Part shown: piece after piece, positions 26,794-34,829 of the stretch
Position numbering within the stretch: position 1 is the first letter of the stretch
Layout: each line of letters opens with the position of its first letter
Assembly: GCF_013141725.1 (NCBI RefSeq)
Contig: NZ_WHNZ01000026.1
Location: 1 to 64,000, forward strand
Direction of reading: 5' to 3'
Length of the DNA: 64,000 nt
Origin: Paenibacillus planticolens
GTDB taxonomy: Bacteria; Bacillota; Bacilli; Paenibacillales; NBRC-103111
Notes under the pieces: model-generated
Database searches by the model: none
What the model was told of the DNA's origin: nothing
The model's input: the letters and a program-made list of their open reading frames with translations, nothing else
Translations under genes and position numbers: made by a program

Positions 26794-29079
26794 ATGATGA
26801 AGAGCAGTAACTTAGGATATCCGCGTATAGGTGCAGACCGGGAATGGAAGAAAGCGCTAGAAGCTTTCTGGGCAGGCAAGCTGGGAGAAGAAGAGCTGGA
26901 GCAGCAGCTGCAGGAGCTGCGTTTGAACCACTTGCGGAAGCAGCGGGACAAGGGGATTGACATTATTCCGGTCAATGATTTCAGTTATTACGATCATATT
27001 TTGGATACGGCAACCATGTTCGGGATTGTGCCGCAACGATTTTCTTATAATGGCGGACCCGTACCATTGTCGGTCTATTACGGGATTGCCCGTGGGACGA
27101 AAGACGCTGCGGCAAGCGAGATGACGAAGTGGTTTAACACCAATTATCACTATATCGTGCCTGAACTCGAAGGATCAGTACCTGTGCTTACTGAAAATAA
27201 GCCGCTGTCAGCTTATCGCGAAGCGAAGGAGAAGCTCGGTATCGAGGGCAAGCCAGTTATCGTTGGACCGCTCACCTTCCTGAAGCTGTCGAAAGGGTAT
27301 CGCCAAGCCGAAGCGGATGTGTGGCTGAGCCGCCTGCTTCCTCTCTATGAGCAAATCCTGCAGGAGCTTGCGAATGAGGGCGTTCAGTGGGTGCAAATCG
27401 ACGAACCGATTCTCACAACGAAGTTAAGTTCGGCGGATGTAAATCGTCTGCAAACGATTTATGCGACGTTCGCTGCGTCAGTACCGAATTTGAACATCAT
27501 GCTCCAAACTTACTTTGAATCGGCAGAGCAATATAAAGAGGTCATCGGACTGCCTGTCCAAGGAATCGGACTCGATTTCGTTCACGGAAAATCAGGCAAC
27601 TTATCCTCCATTAAAGCTTTGGGCTTTCCGGAAAACAAAGTTTTAGGCGCAGGCGTCATCGACGGCCGCGGTATCTGGAAGAGCTCCCTTCGCGAGAAGC
27701 TGGAACTGTTGGAGGAGCTGTCCGGATTTGTAAATCCTGAGCGCATCGTGGTCCAATCCTCCTGCTCCTTGCTGCATGTTCCCGTATCCGTCGCCTATGA
27801 GACGAAGCTTTCGAGCGAATTGAAGGATGCCCTTGCATTTGCAGATGAAAAGTTGGATGAGATTGTCCTTCTAACAAAAGCGGCTTCCCGGAATTTGCAT
27901 GAAATACCAGAAGAATTCCAAGAAAACGAACGTGCCTATCAGACTTTCAAGTTTTCAAAAAACCGCAAGCGGGACGACATCCAGCAAGCGATTGCCGCCA
28001 TCGCGGATCAGCAACTGGAACGGAAATCGCCTTTCGTCAGTCGCAATACCGTTCAACAAAACAAATGGCAGCTGCCGATTTTTCCGACGACGACAATTGG
28101 GAGCTTCCCACAGTCTGCCGAGGTTCGCAAGGCGCGCCAACTGTGGCGTAAAAATGAGTGGACCCAAGAGCAGTATGATGATTTTATTCGAAAACAGATC
28201 GACATCTGGATACAGCTGCAGGAGGAAATCGGCCTTGATGTTCTCGTTCATGGGGAATTTGAGCGGACTGACATGGTTGAATTCTTTGGGGAGAAACTGG
28301 CGGGCTTTGCCTTTACACAAAATGGCTGGGTGCAGTCCTATGGCTCCCGTTGTGTGAAACCGCCGATTATTTATGGGGATGTAGCGTTCCTGAACGAGAT
28401 GACCGTTGAAGAAACGAAGTACGCGCAGTCGCTGACAGAACGTCCTGTTAAAGGGATGTTAACCGGGCCTATTACCATCATGAATTGGTCGTTCGTTCGT
28501 GAAGATATTCCTCGTGAACAAATCGCTTATCAACTGGCATATGCGCTTAGACAAGAAGTAGAGGCACTTGAACGGGCGGGGATTGGCATGATTCAGGTCG
28601 ACGAACCGGCGGTCAGAGAAGGTTTGCCGCTTAAGGAAGAGGAACAAGCAGAATATCTTGCTTGGGCTGTCAAAGCTTTTCGTTTGGCTACTTGCACGGT
28701 ACAGGATACAACGCAAATTCATACCCACATGTGCTATTGCGAATTCCATGACATGATTCATTCGATTGAAGCGATGGATGCCGATGTGATCTCCATTGAG
28801 ACCTCCCGCAGCCATGGGGAGCTGATTCATAGCTTTGAGGTGAACACCTATACAAAGGGCATTGGTCTAGGCGTATACGATATCCATAGTCCGCGCGTTC
28901 CCGGTGTAGAGGAAATGACGAGCATGATCGAGCGTGCCTTGCATGTATTGGATCCGAAGCTGTTTTGGATTAATCCCGATTGCGGACTGAAGACGCGCGG
29001 GCTGCAAGAAACCGTCGCATCGTTGAAGAACATGGTTGAAGCTACACAGATAGCGCGTTCCAATCATACCGAAAGCTAA
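26794..29079 (+). CDS. metE: Cobalamin-independent methionine synthase
   Basis: This 761-residue MetE transfers the methyl group of 5-methyltetrahydropteroyl-polyglutamate to homocysteine, the last step of methionine synthesis, in the cytosol. Both halves of the duplicated barrel are present: the N-terminal SNLGYPRIGADREWKKALE and the C-terminal FPTTTIGSFPQSAEVRKAR. Zinc ligands appear in THMCYC and INPDCGLKTRG, and the acidic site in QVDEPAVREG. AAAGGGG lies eight bases before the ATG. No SAM riboswitch or T-box is visible in the 109-bp leader. Control by the adjacent LysR protein is more likely. Confidence 0.97.
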   Translation: MMKSSNLGYPRIGADREWKKALEAFWAGKLGEEELEQQLQELRLNHLRKQRDKGIDIIPVNDFSYYDHILDTATMFGIVPQRFSYNGGPVPLSVYYGIARGTKDAAASEMTKWFNTNYHYIVPELEGSVPVLTENKPLSAYREAKEKLGIEGKPVIVGPLTFLKLSKGYRQAEADVWLSRLLPLYEQILQELANEGVQWVQIDEPILTTKLSSADVNRLQTIYATFAASVPNLNIMLQTYFESAEQYKEVIGLPVQGIGLDFVHGKSGNLSSIKALGFPENKVLGAGVIDGRGIWKSSLREKLELLEELSGFVNPERIVVQSSCSLLHVPVSVAYETKLSSELKDALAFADEKLDEIVLLTKAASRNLHEIPEEFQENERAYQTFKFSKNRKRDDIQQAIAAIADQQLERKSPFVSRNTVQQNKWQLPIFPTTTIGSFPQSAEVRKARQLWRKNEWTQEQYDDFIRKQIDIWIQLQEEIGLDVLVHGEFERTDMVEFFGEKLAGFAFTQNGWVQSYGSRCVKPPIIYGDVAFLNEMTVEETKYAQSLTERPVKGMLTGPITIMNWSFVREDIPREQIAYQLAYALRQEVEALERAGIGMIQVDEPAVREGLPLKEEEQAEYLAWAVKAFRLATCTVQDTTQIHTHMCYCEFHDMIHSIEAMDADVISIETSRSHGELIHSFEVNTYTKGIGLGVYDIHSPRVPGVEEMTSMIERALHVLDPKLFWINPDCGLKTRGLQETVASLKNMVEATQIARSNHTES

Positions 29080-29255
29080 GGATTGGCGGCGATTTTACCA
29101 TGCTGCCACTCGAATTCATATTCGAATTGTTTGGTTGAATCATAATGATCAGGTGAATATGGACGAACAATGTAGCTCTCATTCTCTGTTGCATTAACGC
29201 CTAAAGCAGACAAGAACAGCAAACAGGCAAATGCAAGAACTATTTTGGTTGTCAT
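29076..29255 (-). CDS. Small exported peptide, 59 residues
   Basis: This short gene is convergent with metE, and its TAG stop overlaps the metE stop codon. It reads MTTKIVLAFACLLFLSALG, a textbook signal peptide with probable cleavage after VNA. About 36 mature residues follow, rich in Tyr, Glu and Asp (for example IVRPYSPDHYDS and FEYEFEWQHG). GGAGG sits nine bases before the ATG. I do not recognise a family. The signal peptide, good ribosome binding site and separate transcription support a real gene. A secreted or membrane-released small protein is the most that can be said. Confidence 0.65.
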   Translation of the reverse strand: MTTKIVLAFACLLFLSALGVNATENESYIVRPYSPDHYDSTKQFEYEFEWQHGKIAANP

Positions 29256-29394
29256 ATTGGGATGCCTCCGTCACAATAAGATAACTCAATTGTAAGGTGC
29301 ATTTGTAAGCAGAATGTTATCAATTGCACGTGAAAACGGCCCCTGAATATTAAATTATTGTTAAAGGGGTTTCGTCGGTTTCACAGAATAGGCA

Positions 29395-29423
29395 TTGACA
29401 AAGTGTCGGGATAAAGCTATGAT
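29395..29423 (+). promoter_or_regulatory. Strong sigma-A promoter of rpmF
   Basis: Perfect -35 TTGACA (29395-29400), 17-base spacer, and -10 TATGAT (29418-29423, 5/6). It lies 42 bases upstream of the rpmF ATG. Confidence 0.85.
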
Positions 29424-29465
29424 AGCTTTTGTTGATTTATGCAAGTAACAGGAGGTGTTTTGACC

Positions 29466-29642
29466 ATGGCTGTTCCTCAAAGGAGAACGTCCAAAACACG
29501 TCGCGATAAGCGCCGTACTCACTTTAAACTGGCTGTGCCAGGAATGGTGAAGTGTGAACAATGTGCAGAATTGAAAAAGGCACATCATGTTTGCAAAAAC
29601 TGCGGTTCATATAAAGGTAGAGAGATCGTACAAGCTCAATAA
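29466..29642 (+). CDS. rpmF: 50S ribosomal protein L32
   Basis: This is a 58-residue L32 of the zinc-binding type. It starts [19 protein letters not shown], conserved in L32, and carries two cysteine pairs (KCEQC and VCKNCG) that coordinate zinc. AGGAGGTG precedes the ATG. Usually rpmF follows a yceD/DUF177 gene and precedes lipid genes in Firmicutes. Here it has its own promoter and terminator and no such neighbours, so it could be the relocated sole copy or a second paralogue. Confidence 0.96.
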   Translation: MAVPQRRTSKTRRDKRRTHFKLAVPGMVKCEQCAELKKAHHVCKNCGSYKGREIVQAQ

Positions 29643-29660
29643 TCATATGAACAGCATCTT

Positions 29661-29697
29661 AAATGACACTCTAAGCAATTTAGAGTGTCATTTTTGC
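29661..29697. terminator. Bidirectional terminator, rpmF / MFS pump
   Basis: AAATGACACTCTA (29661-29673) pairs exactly with TAGAGTGTCATTT (29681-29693) around a 7-nt loop, then T5. It lies between the convergent rpmF and the MFS gene ending at 29701. Confidence 0.88.
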
Positions 29698-29700
29698 GTT

Positions 29701-30978
29701 TTAAGAAGCAAGGGATTTCATCTTCTTCAAAGCATGCTGCTGGGCAAGAGAAGGAAGCAGCAGCAGGTAATACAGGGCTAATACGAATTCGGCGGCTCCA
29801 ACGGTGTAGTAAATCGCTTCCAATGAAAGCTGTTTCGGGAATGCAAAAGCGATCAGGCCTTGCATAGCCGTAAATGTAATCATCATTAGCGGTTGAATAA
29901 GCGCTTGGACCCTGCCCATCATCTTTGGCTCGGTGACTTGGGCAAGCCACCCGAAGAAGGCTACATTGCAAAGCGGAACGGATAAAGCATACACCAGATA
30001 AAGCGCCATAAAGGGTACTAGTTCTGTGACGACCGCTTGCAGGCCGTGTACGACCGCGCCCAAGAAGAAACTGAGGATGATCATTTGATGAAGCGGTATT
30101 TTTTTGACAAGACGAACGGATATCAGGCTGCCCACAATCATGCCGGCTCCAAGAATGGCGGTCATGCCTATTTGCAGAGACTCGTAAGTGTCGGGAGCGA
30201 GCTTATATTTCAGGTTGAACAGGTACATGACGCTGCCTCCGCCGTTGGCAAGGCCAAGAATGAGGATGCCGGTTAAGAGAGCCAGCACAATGGGGTTGTG
30301 GCGTACATAACGCAATCCTTCCATAAAGTCGCTGCCAATCTGCGTTAACTTAAATGATTTCCAAGACGACGGACCGTTCGGCAGCCTGACTTCCAAAGGA
30401 ATCCGGCAGCGTGCAATGAATACAGCCGATATGGAGAAACTTAGCATGTCAATCGCCACGGAAGCCAGTATCCCTAAATGCCAGTAGCATACTGCGCCTA
30501 AGCTTGTGCCTAAGAGGATGAAAGCACTCATAAGCATCTGATTCATACCCATAGCCGATGGAATCTGCTCAGGATGAAGCACTCCCCGTACCAAGGCCGC
30601 ATTGGCGGGGTGAAACATTTTGCTGACTGCGCTTCGAAGGAATAATAGGGCAAACACGAGAGGCATCCACCCCCATGCAATCGCACCGAGCAAGGTGAGA
30701 CTCAAACCGATGTTGATCATATCGCAGTTTACTGCAATTTTTTGCCGATCGAAGCGATCCGCTGCCACACCGGTCAAGAAAAAGATAGCAAGTGTCGGCA
30801 GCGAGTACATCATTTCCGTAATCGTTGCGTAAGCCGGTTGCGAGCTGAAGTGATCCAGCATGTAGAAGGCGAATGCGGTTAAGCCCGTTACCGATCCAAT
30901 TTGGGAGGTAAGCTGTGCCGCGAAGAGTCGTGCATAGTTCTTATTTTTGAAAAGGTCGATGAAAGGATTTGTTTTCAT
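29701..30978 (-). CDS. MFS transporter (multidrug/macrolide efflux type)
   Basis: This is a 425-residue major facilitator protein with about 12 helices. It resembles the MFS_3 (MefA-like) group, with NKNYARLFAAQLTSQIGSV at the N-terminus and the loop motif GVAADRFDRQKI between helices 2 and 3. The open frame extends 13 codons further, but GAGGA just upstream of the ATG at 30978 and the normal start MKTNPFIDLF favour this start. It is divergent from an ArsR-type regulator, which suggests repressor-controlled efflux. The substrate is unknown. Confidence 0.85.
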   Translation of the reverse strand: MKTNPFIDLFKNKNYARLFAAQLTSQIGSVTGLTAFAFYMLDHFSSQPAYATITEMMYSLPTLAIFFLTGVAADRFDRQKIAVNCDMINIGLSLTLLGAIAWGWMPLVFALLFLRSAVSKMFHPANAALVRGVLHPEQIPSAMGMNQMLMSAFILLGTSLGAVCYWHLGILASVAIDMLSFSISAVFIARCRIPLEVRLPNGPSSWKSFKLTQIGSDFMEGLRYVRHNPIVLALLTGILILGLANGGGSVMYLFNLKYKLAPDTYESLQIGMTAILGAGMIVGSLISVRLVKKIPLHQMIILSFFLGAVVHGLQAVVTELVPFMALYLVYALSVPLCNVAFFGWLAQVTEPKMMGRVQALIQPLMMITFTAMQGLIAFAFPKQLSLEAIYYTVGAAEFVLALYYLLLLPSLAQQHALKKMKSLAS

Positions 30979-31060
30979 TGGCGTTTTCCTCTTTCTGTTA
31001 GAATAATGGCCTAACAATAAAGTAACACCATTAGTTCAATAAAACAAGAACTATAATTCA

Positions 31061-31080
31061 AGTTATTCATAATAATAACT
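31061..31080. promoter_or_regulatory. Dyad in the MFS/ArsR divergent promoter region
   Basis: AGTTATT and AATAACT are exact inverted repeats separated by CATAAT. A second dyad, GTTAG/CTAAC, is at 30997-31015. Both are candidate binding sites for the regulator encoded at 31178. Confidence 0.4.
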
Positions 31081-31177
31081 AATTTCACTTTTTTTCAACC
31101 CGAAACCATTATGATCTGTTTGCCGATTGTGGTATTCTGAGTAAAAGAATGGTTAGAAGGAGGTTTAAGATCATCTC

Positions 31178-32086
31178 ATGTCTTATCAGATAGAGACGGA
31201 TTTCTCACCAGTACATGAATGCTTACTTAGCTTTCTTTTGTATAAAAGAAGACAGAACATCAAATACCTGTATGCCGGTCCTGAGTGGATCGAACATGTT
31301 AAGCAGTTTTTGCAGCCTGATTTTTTAGAAAAATTGGAGGCCGTTGAGGAACTAACGTTTGTTGATTTGCTCACAGTCCTTGTAGATCAGTGCCCGGACA
31401 GCTCCTCCATGAAAGCATTTCTGGACTGGATAAGCACTCTTTCTGTCGGAGATTTATACGAACGCTTGGCCGCATATATGGCTGGCAGCAAAACGCCTGT
31501 CTGGCTTCATCTAGGCGAAGAACGCGATCGTTTTGTCGACCTCCTTTCTGCTTGGCAGGAACAATATATGTCACAGTGGAAGGGCATGGAGGGTATAAAA
31601 GAAGGAGCGTTACAAATAGAGGAAGCCCTTAAGGCCAGCATGAAACCAGAGGATGTAGTGGAAAAGTTTGTGACCGGTATGCGTATTGAGCTGAGTCAGG
31701 TAAAGAAAGTATGCTTGATACCCGCTTATCACTTTCGGCCGCTGCATACTTTTGTTGTATATTTGGACAAGATTTATGTATTATACCCAATTGCCATCGA
31801 AGCACCCACGACTTTCACGGTTTCCGCAACAGCCAAAGCGCTGTCGGATGAGAAGCGTCTGGATATCTTACAACTGCTTTCGGAAAAAAGACGCTCTTTC
31901 ACAGAAATAACGAAGGAAATCGGCGGCGCTAAAGGAAATGTGCACCATCATCTCATGACCCTTCGCATGGCGGGATTGGTAAGTGTTCATCTCACGGATG
32001 CAGGTCCGTACTTGGCGCTCAGACCCGGCTTATCGGAACGATTGAAGGGGCAGTTGGATGTTGTTTTGGAGGATAACGGCAGCTAA
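31178..32086 (+). CDS. ArsR-type regulator with large N-terminal domain
   Basis: This is a 302-residue protein. Its C-terminal ~80 residues form an ArsR-like winged helix (ALSDEKRLDILQLLSEKRRS, then ITKEIGGAKGNVHHHLMTLR). The first ~200 residues match the helical N-terminal part of DUF5937-like regulators and probably sense a ligand. The HTH lacks the cysteine metal site of classical ArsR, so the inducer is likely organic. An AAGGAGG lies 13 bases before the ATG, a long spacer, but no closer start is in frame. It probably represses the divergent pump. Confidence 0.82.
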   Translation: MSYQIETDFSPVHECLLSFLLYKRRQNIKYLYAGPEWIEHVKQFLQPDFLEKLEAVEELTFVDLLTVLVDQCPDSSSMKAFLDWISTLSVGDLYERLAAYMAGSKTPVWLHLGEERDRFVDLLSAWQEQYMSQWKGMEGIKEGALQIEEALKASMKPEDVVEKFVTGMRIELSQVKKVCLIPAYHFRPLHTFVVYLDKIYVLYPIAIEAPTTFTVSATAKALSDEKRLDILQLLSEKRRSFTEITKEIGGAKGNVHHHLMTLRMAGLVSVHLTDAGPYLALRPGLSERLKGQLDVVLEDNGS

Positions 32087-32100
32087 GTTCGCAGATTAGA

Positions 32101-32138
32101 AAAAGACCTGGACACATTCGTGTGTCCGGGTCTTTTTT
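32101..32138. terminator. Strong terminator after the ArsR-type gene
   Basis: AAAAGACCTGGACAC (32101-32115) pairs with GTGTCCGGGTCTTTT (32122-32136), a 15-bp stem with one wobble, followed by T6. The A-rich left flank lets it serve the convergent histidine-rich gene as well. Confidence 0.88.
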
Positions 32139-32182
32139 GGGCTTGCGGCCAATCGTTTTGAAGATACGGAAACGGCAAAAGG

Positions 32183-32677
32183 CTATTGCGGATCCGGAAC
32201 ATGATGAGCATGTTGAACATGATGGTGCGGGTGCTGTGCATGATGTGCATGATGAGCATGGTGCTGTTGAGCATGGTAGGCATGGTGATGCATAGGATGG
32301 TGGGCATGATGATGCATAGGGTGATAGGCATGGTGATGTACAGGTTGATAGGCATAGATATGCATAGGATGGTAAGCAAGCTGATGTACAGGGTGATAAG
32401 CGTGGTGATGCATAGGATGATGATAACCATGATGATAAGCATGATGATGAGCATGATGTACAGGGTGATAAGGAACTTGTTGGGCATGATAGGCGTGATG
32501 TGGCTGAGCAGGATACTGGACACCAGGTGCTACAGGAGCTGCAGAAGGTTGTTGATAAATAGGGAGATTATCTCCCGTAAATGCCGGAGCTTGTTGAGCT
32601 GGAAGGAGTGTCTCCGTTCTTGTTGCCGTTTGATAATTCGTGAGGTTAGCCTCCGTTAATGAATTGCGTTGTGTCAT
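32183..32677 (-). CDS. Histidine-rich tandem-repeat protein, likely spore coat
   Basis: This 164-residue protein has a Gln/Ala/Pro-rich N-terminal third (LLPAQQAPAF, IYQQPSAAP) followed by about 100 residues made almost entirely of His, Tyr, Pro, Met and Ala. The repeat units are of the type YHPMHHHA and YHPVHH. AAAGGGG upstream supports the ATG at 32677 (MTQRNSL); the frame is open nine codons further. It follows the transglutaminase gene tgl on the same strand by 97 bp. GerQ, the Tgl substrate of Bacillus subtilis, is also a Gln/Tyr-rich coat protein, so I infer a cross-linked, metal-binding coat component. No family match is claimed. Confidence 0.75.
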   Translation of the reverse strand: MTQRNSLTEANLTNYQTATRTETLLPAQQAPAFTGDNLPIYQQPSAAPVAPGVQYPAQPHHAYHAQQVPYHPVHHAHHHAYHHGYHHPMHHHAYHPVHQLAYHPMHIYAYQPVHHHAYHPMHHHAHHPMHHHAYHAQQHHAHHAHHAQHPHHHVQHAHHVPDPQ

Positions 32678-32774
32678 GTTTTTTTCCCCTTTCGGTATAG
32701 GCATACATCATCCTATGCAGGAATTGGAAAATAGGGCACATGTCTATTCAAATTGGGCGCAACAAACTTTTTTG

Positions 32775-33587
32775 TTAATGAATCCGGCATTTGCGGACAT
32801 ATGTCCAATCCCCTACTTTCGCAACAATAGGTTTATCCCGGTTCCGGCATTGAAAGAGCGCAAAGTAGGAGAAGTCCGGATGCACATAACGATCCGTCAG
32901 AAAGGCAGATTGTGTGCTGCCCGGGATTCTCTGCTTGTTCAGGACCTTAATAACAACATCCTTCGATGCGATCCCTAGGCCATAGCCATGTCCAAAAAAG
33001 TGATCGTTTTCCATCATGACGACGTTTTCCCCTTTTCCCCAGGGAACCATAGGTTCATACTCAGGATTTTCAAAATAAAGGACATCACCCGTCACGGCTT
33101 CCTCATTAGCGATCCGTTGGATAAGGTGTAAATTGTTGTTGGAATGGTAATCAAATAATAAAAGATCCGATGTCAGCATATCGAAATGACTGGAATCTAT
33201 GGATTCTAATATGGCTTTGTATAAAACAACTACGACTGCCATGGAGCATTCGAAAGCATAAGAGGTTCCGTTCGTGAATATATCCCGCACCGCGTCTTGC
33301 GGAGCAACGCCGCTTTTCAACTGGAACCTGCCGTGATCTGTAATATGCCAATAGGCCGGGTTGCACATAGAGTGTTTGAAATCCGCAAAATAGACGCCGC
33401 TTGCACTCAGCGCTTTTGAGGCCTCCATGATTTGGGTCCGCATGTACAGTTCAAACAGCAGGGTATCCACCGAATCATACCGATACTCCGTAGAGCTGTT
33501 TTGTTTCTTTTCATAAATCGCTAATTCCAACTCGGACAACGTACCTTCTCCAAAGGTTACTTTGCTGGTACCTTCGATTACGATCAT
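32775..33587 (-). CDS. tgl: Protein-glutamine gamma-glutamyltransferase
   Basis: This is a 270-residue transglutaminase of the Bacillus Tgl family (about 245 residues in B. subtilis), which cross-links spore coat proteins through Gln-Lys bonds. The catalytic cysteine is Cys114 in SYAFECSM, corresponding to Cys116 of B. subtilis Tgl. Other conserved stretches are ADFKHSMCNPAYW, DAVRDIF, GDVLYFENPEYEP, GENVVMMENDHFFGHGYGLG and KQRIPGSTQSAFL. GAGGAG precedes the ATG at 33587. The gene next downstream encodes the histidine-rich protein, a plausible substrate. I could not confirm a sigma-E or sigma-K promoter by eye. Confidence 0.92.
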   Translation of the reverse strand: MIVIEGTSKVTFGEGTLSELELAIYEKKQNSSTEYRYDSVDTLLFELYMRTQIMEASKALSASGVYFADFKHSMCNPAYWHITDHGRFQLKSGVAPQDAVRDIFTNGTSYAFECSMAVVVVLYKAILESIDSSHFDMLTSDLLLFDYHSNNNLHLIQRIANEEAVTGDVLYFENPEYEPMVPWGKGENVVMMENDHFFGHGYGLGIASKDVVIKVLNKQRIPGSTQSAFLTDRYVHPDFSYFALFQCRNRDKPIVAKVGDWTYVRKCRIH

Positions 33588-33788
33588 GGACTTCTCCTCA
33601 TTTTAAAAGATCATAAGAGTGACTCCTTTATTTTTATGTGAAATATTGATTTTAGGTGCGCGATCCGCATATCGCGGATTTATTTGCGCTCTCTTTGACA
33701 ATGATCGATGATAATCTTAATTAAGGATACACTTCCATTAAAAGAGGACATGTAACTTCGGACTTCATTTGTGTAACATTAAATTAAA

Positions 33789-33802
33789 CGTAAGCGCTTC
33801 CT
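33789..33802 (+). promoter_or_regulatory. cre-like site before the uronate island
   Basis: CGTAAGCGCTTCCT retains GTAAGCGCTT of the cre consensus, with three mismatches at the ends. It lies 50 bases before the first permease gene. The nearby gap 33588-33788 is AT-rich and holds no gene. Confidence 0.5.
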
Positions 33803-33851
33803 TTTCGAATCCGCAAAATCTATAGAATCCTTCTGAGGGGGCACACCATGC

Positions 33852-34829
33852 ATGAGTTTGAGTCAGCTCGATAAGCTGGAGACCAGCGCAGTGAAACAAA
33901 TTGAGAGCGGTTATTCCAAAACACAGCGATCTCCGTTTCAAAAAAATCTCAAAAAATACTTATGGTTTTATCTGTTGGCGGCTCCCGGAATGCTATATTT
34001 CATCGTGTTTAAATATTTTCCAATGTGGGGAGTGCTGTTGGCGTTCCAAGACTACAGTCCGTTTCTTGGTTTTAGTAAAAGCCCATGGGTAGGTTTACAA
34101 CAATTTCGTGAGTTTTTCTCGAACGAATCCTTTTTTGTTCTGTTACGGAACACGTTGATGTTGAGTTTGTTCAATTTGCTTTTTTATTTCCCGTTCGTCA
34201 TACTTTTGGCGATTATGCTTAGTGAGCTGCGTTCGATCGCTTTTAAGAAAATTATTCAAACCGTCGTCTATTTGCCGCACTTTCTTTCATGGGTTGTTGT
34301 CGTAGGGATCACGTTTATTTTCTTCGGTCCTTCCGGTGTGATCAACCATTATTTAGCCCCAATGATCGGTAAGGAATTAGCTTTCATGACGGGCACAGAA
34401 TGGTTTCGCTCACTGGCCGTATTCCAAAGCATTTGGAAGGATGCAGGTTGGGGCACGATCATTTTCCTGGCGGCAATCGCCGGCGTCAACCCGGAGCTCT
34501 ACGAAGCGGCCACCATGGACGGTGCCGGGCGATGGCGACGAATTTGGCACATTACGCTGCCCGGCATTAAGAGCACCATTATTATATTGCTGGTGATTCG
34601 TCTCGGGCATCTCATGGACTCGAATTTCATGCAAGTGTTCCTCATGACGAACCCTCTCAATCAAGAGGTATCCGATGTCATTGATCTGTACGTTTACAGG
34701 GTCGGATTAACGGAGTCGCACTTCAGTTACGGTGTTGCGGCCGGATTGTTCAACTCGATCATAGGGCTCATTCTTGTATTGCTTAGCAATCATTTAGCCA
34801 AAAAAGCAGGGGAAGACGGTGTTTTTTAA
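33852..34829 (+). CDS. CUT1 ABC permease (LplB-type), uronate island
   Basis: This is a 325-residue membrane permease with a hydrophilic N-terminal tail of about 40 residues and then six helices. The EAA loop is YEAATMDGAGRWRRIWHITL. The LplB-type start LLAAPGMLYFIVFKYFPMWG and FQDYSPF are present. A GAGGGGG lies 11 bases before the ATG at 33852; an out-of-frame ATG at 33848 overlaps it. It is the first gene of the second sugar island and overlaps the next permease by one base. Confidence 0.92.
   Translation: MSLSQLDKLETSAVKQIESGYSKTQRSPFQKNLKKYLWFYLLAAPGMLYFIVFKYFPMWGVLLAFQDYSPFLGFSKSPWVGLQQFREFFSNESFFVLLRNTLMLSLFNLLFYFPFVILLAIMLSELRSIAFKKIIQTVVYLPHFLSWVVVVGITFIFFGPSGVINHYLAPMIGKELAFMTGTEWFRSLAVFQSIWKDAGWGTIIFLAAIAGVNPELYEAATMDGAGRWRRIWHITLPGIKSTIIILLVIRLGHLMDSNFMQVFLMTNPLNQEVSDVIDLYVYRVGLTESHFSYGVAAGLFNSIIGLILVLLSNHLAKKAGEDGVF

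Noticed and set aside
32186..32659. Met/Arg-rich plus-strand frame opposite the histidine-rich gene
   Set aside because: CAT histidine codons read as ATG on the other strand, which creates the methionine-rich appearance. There is no ribosome binding site.
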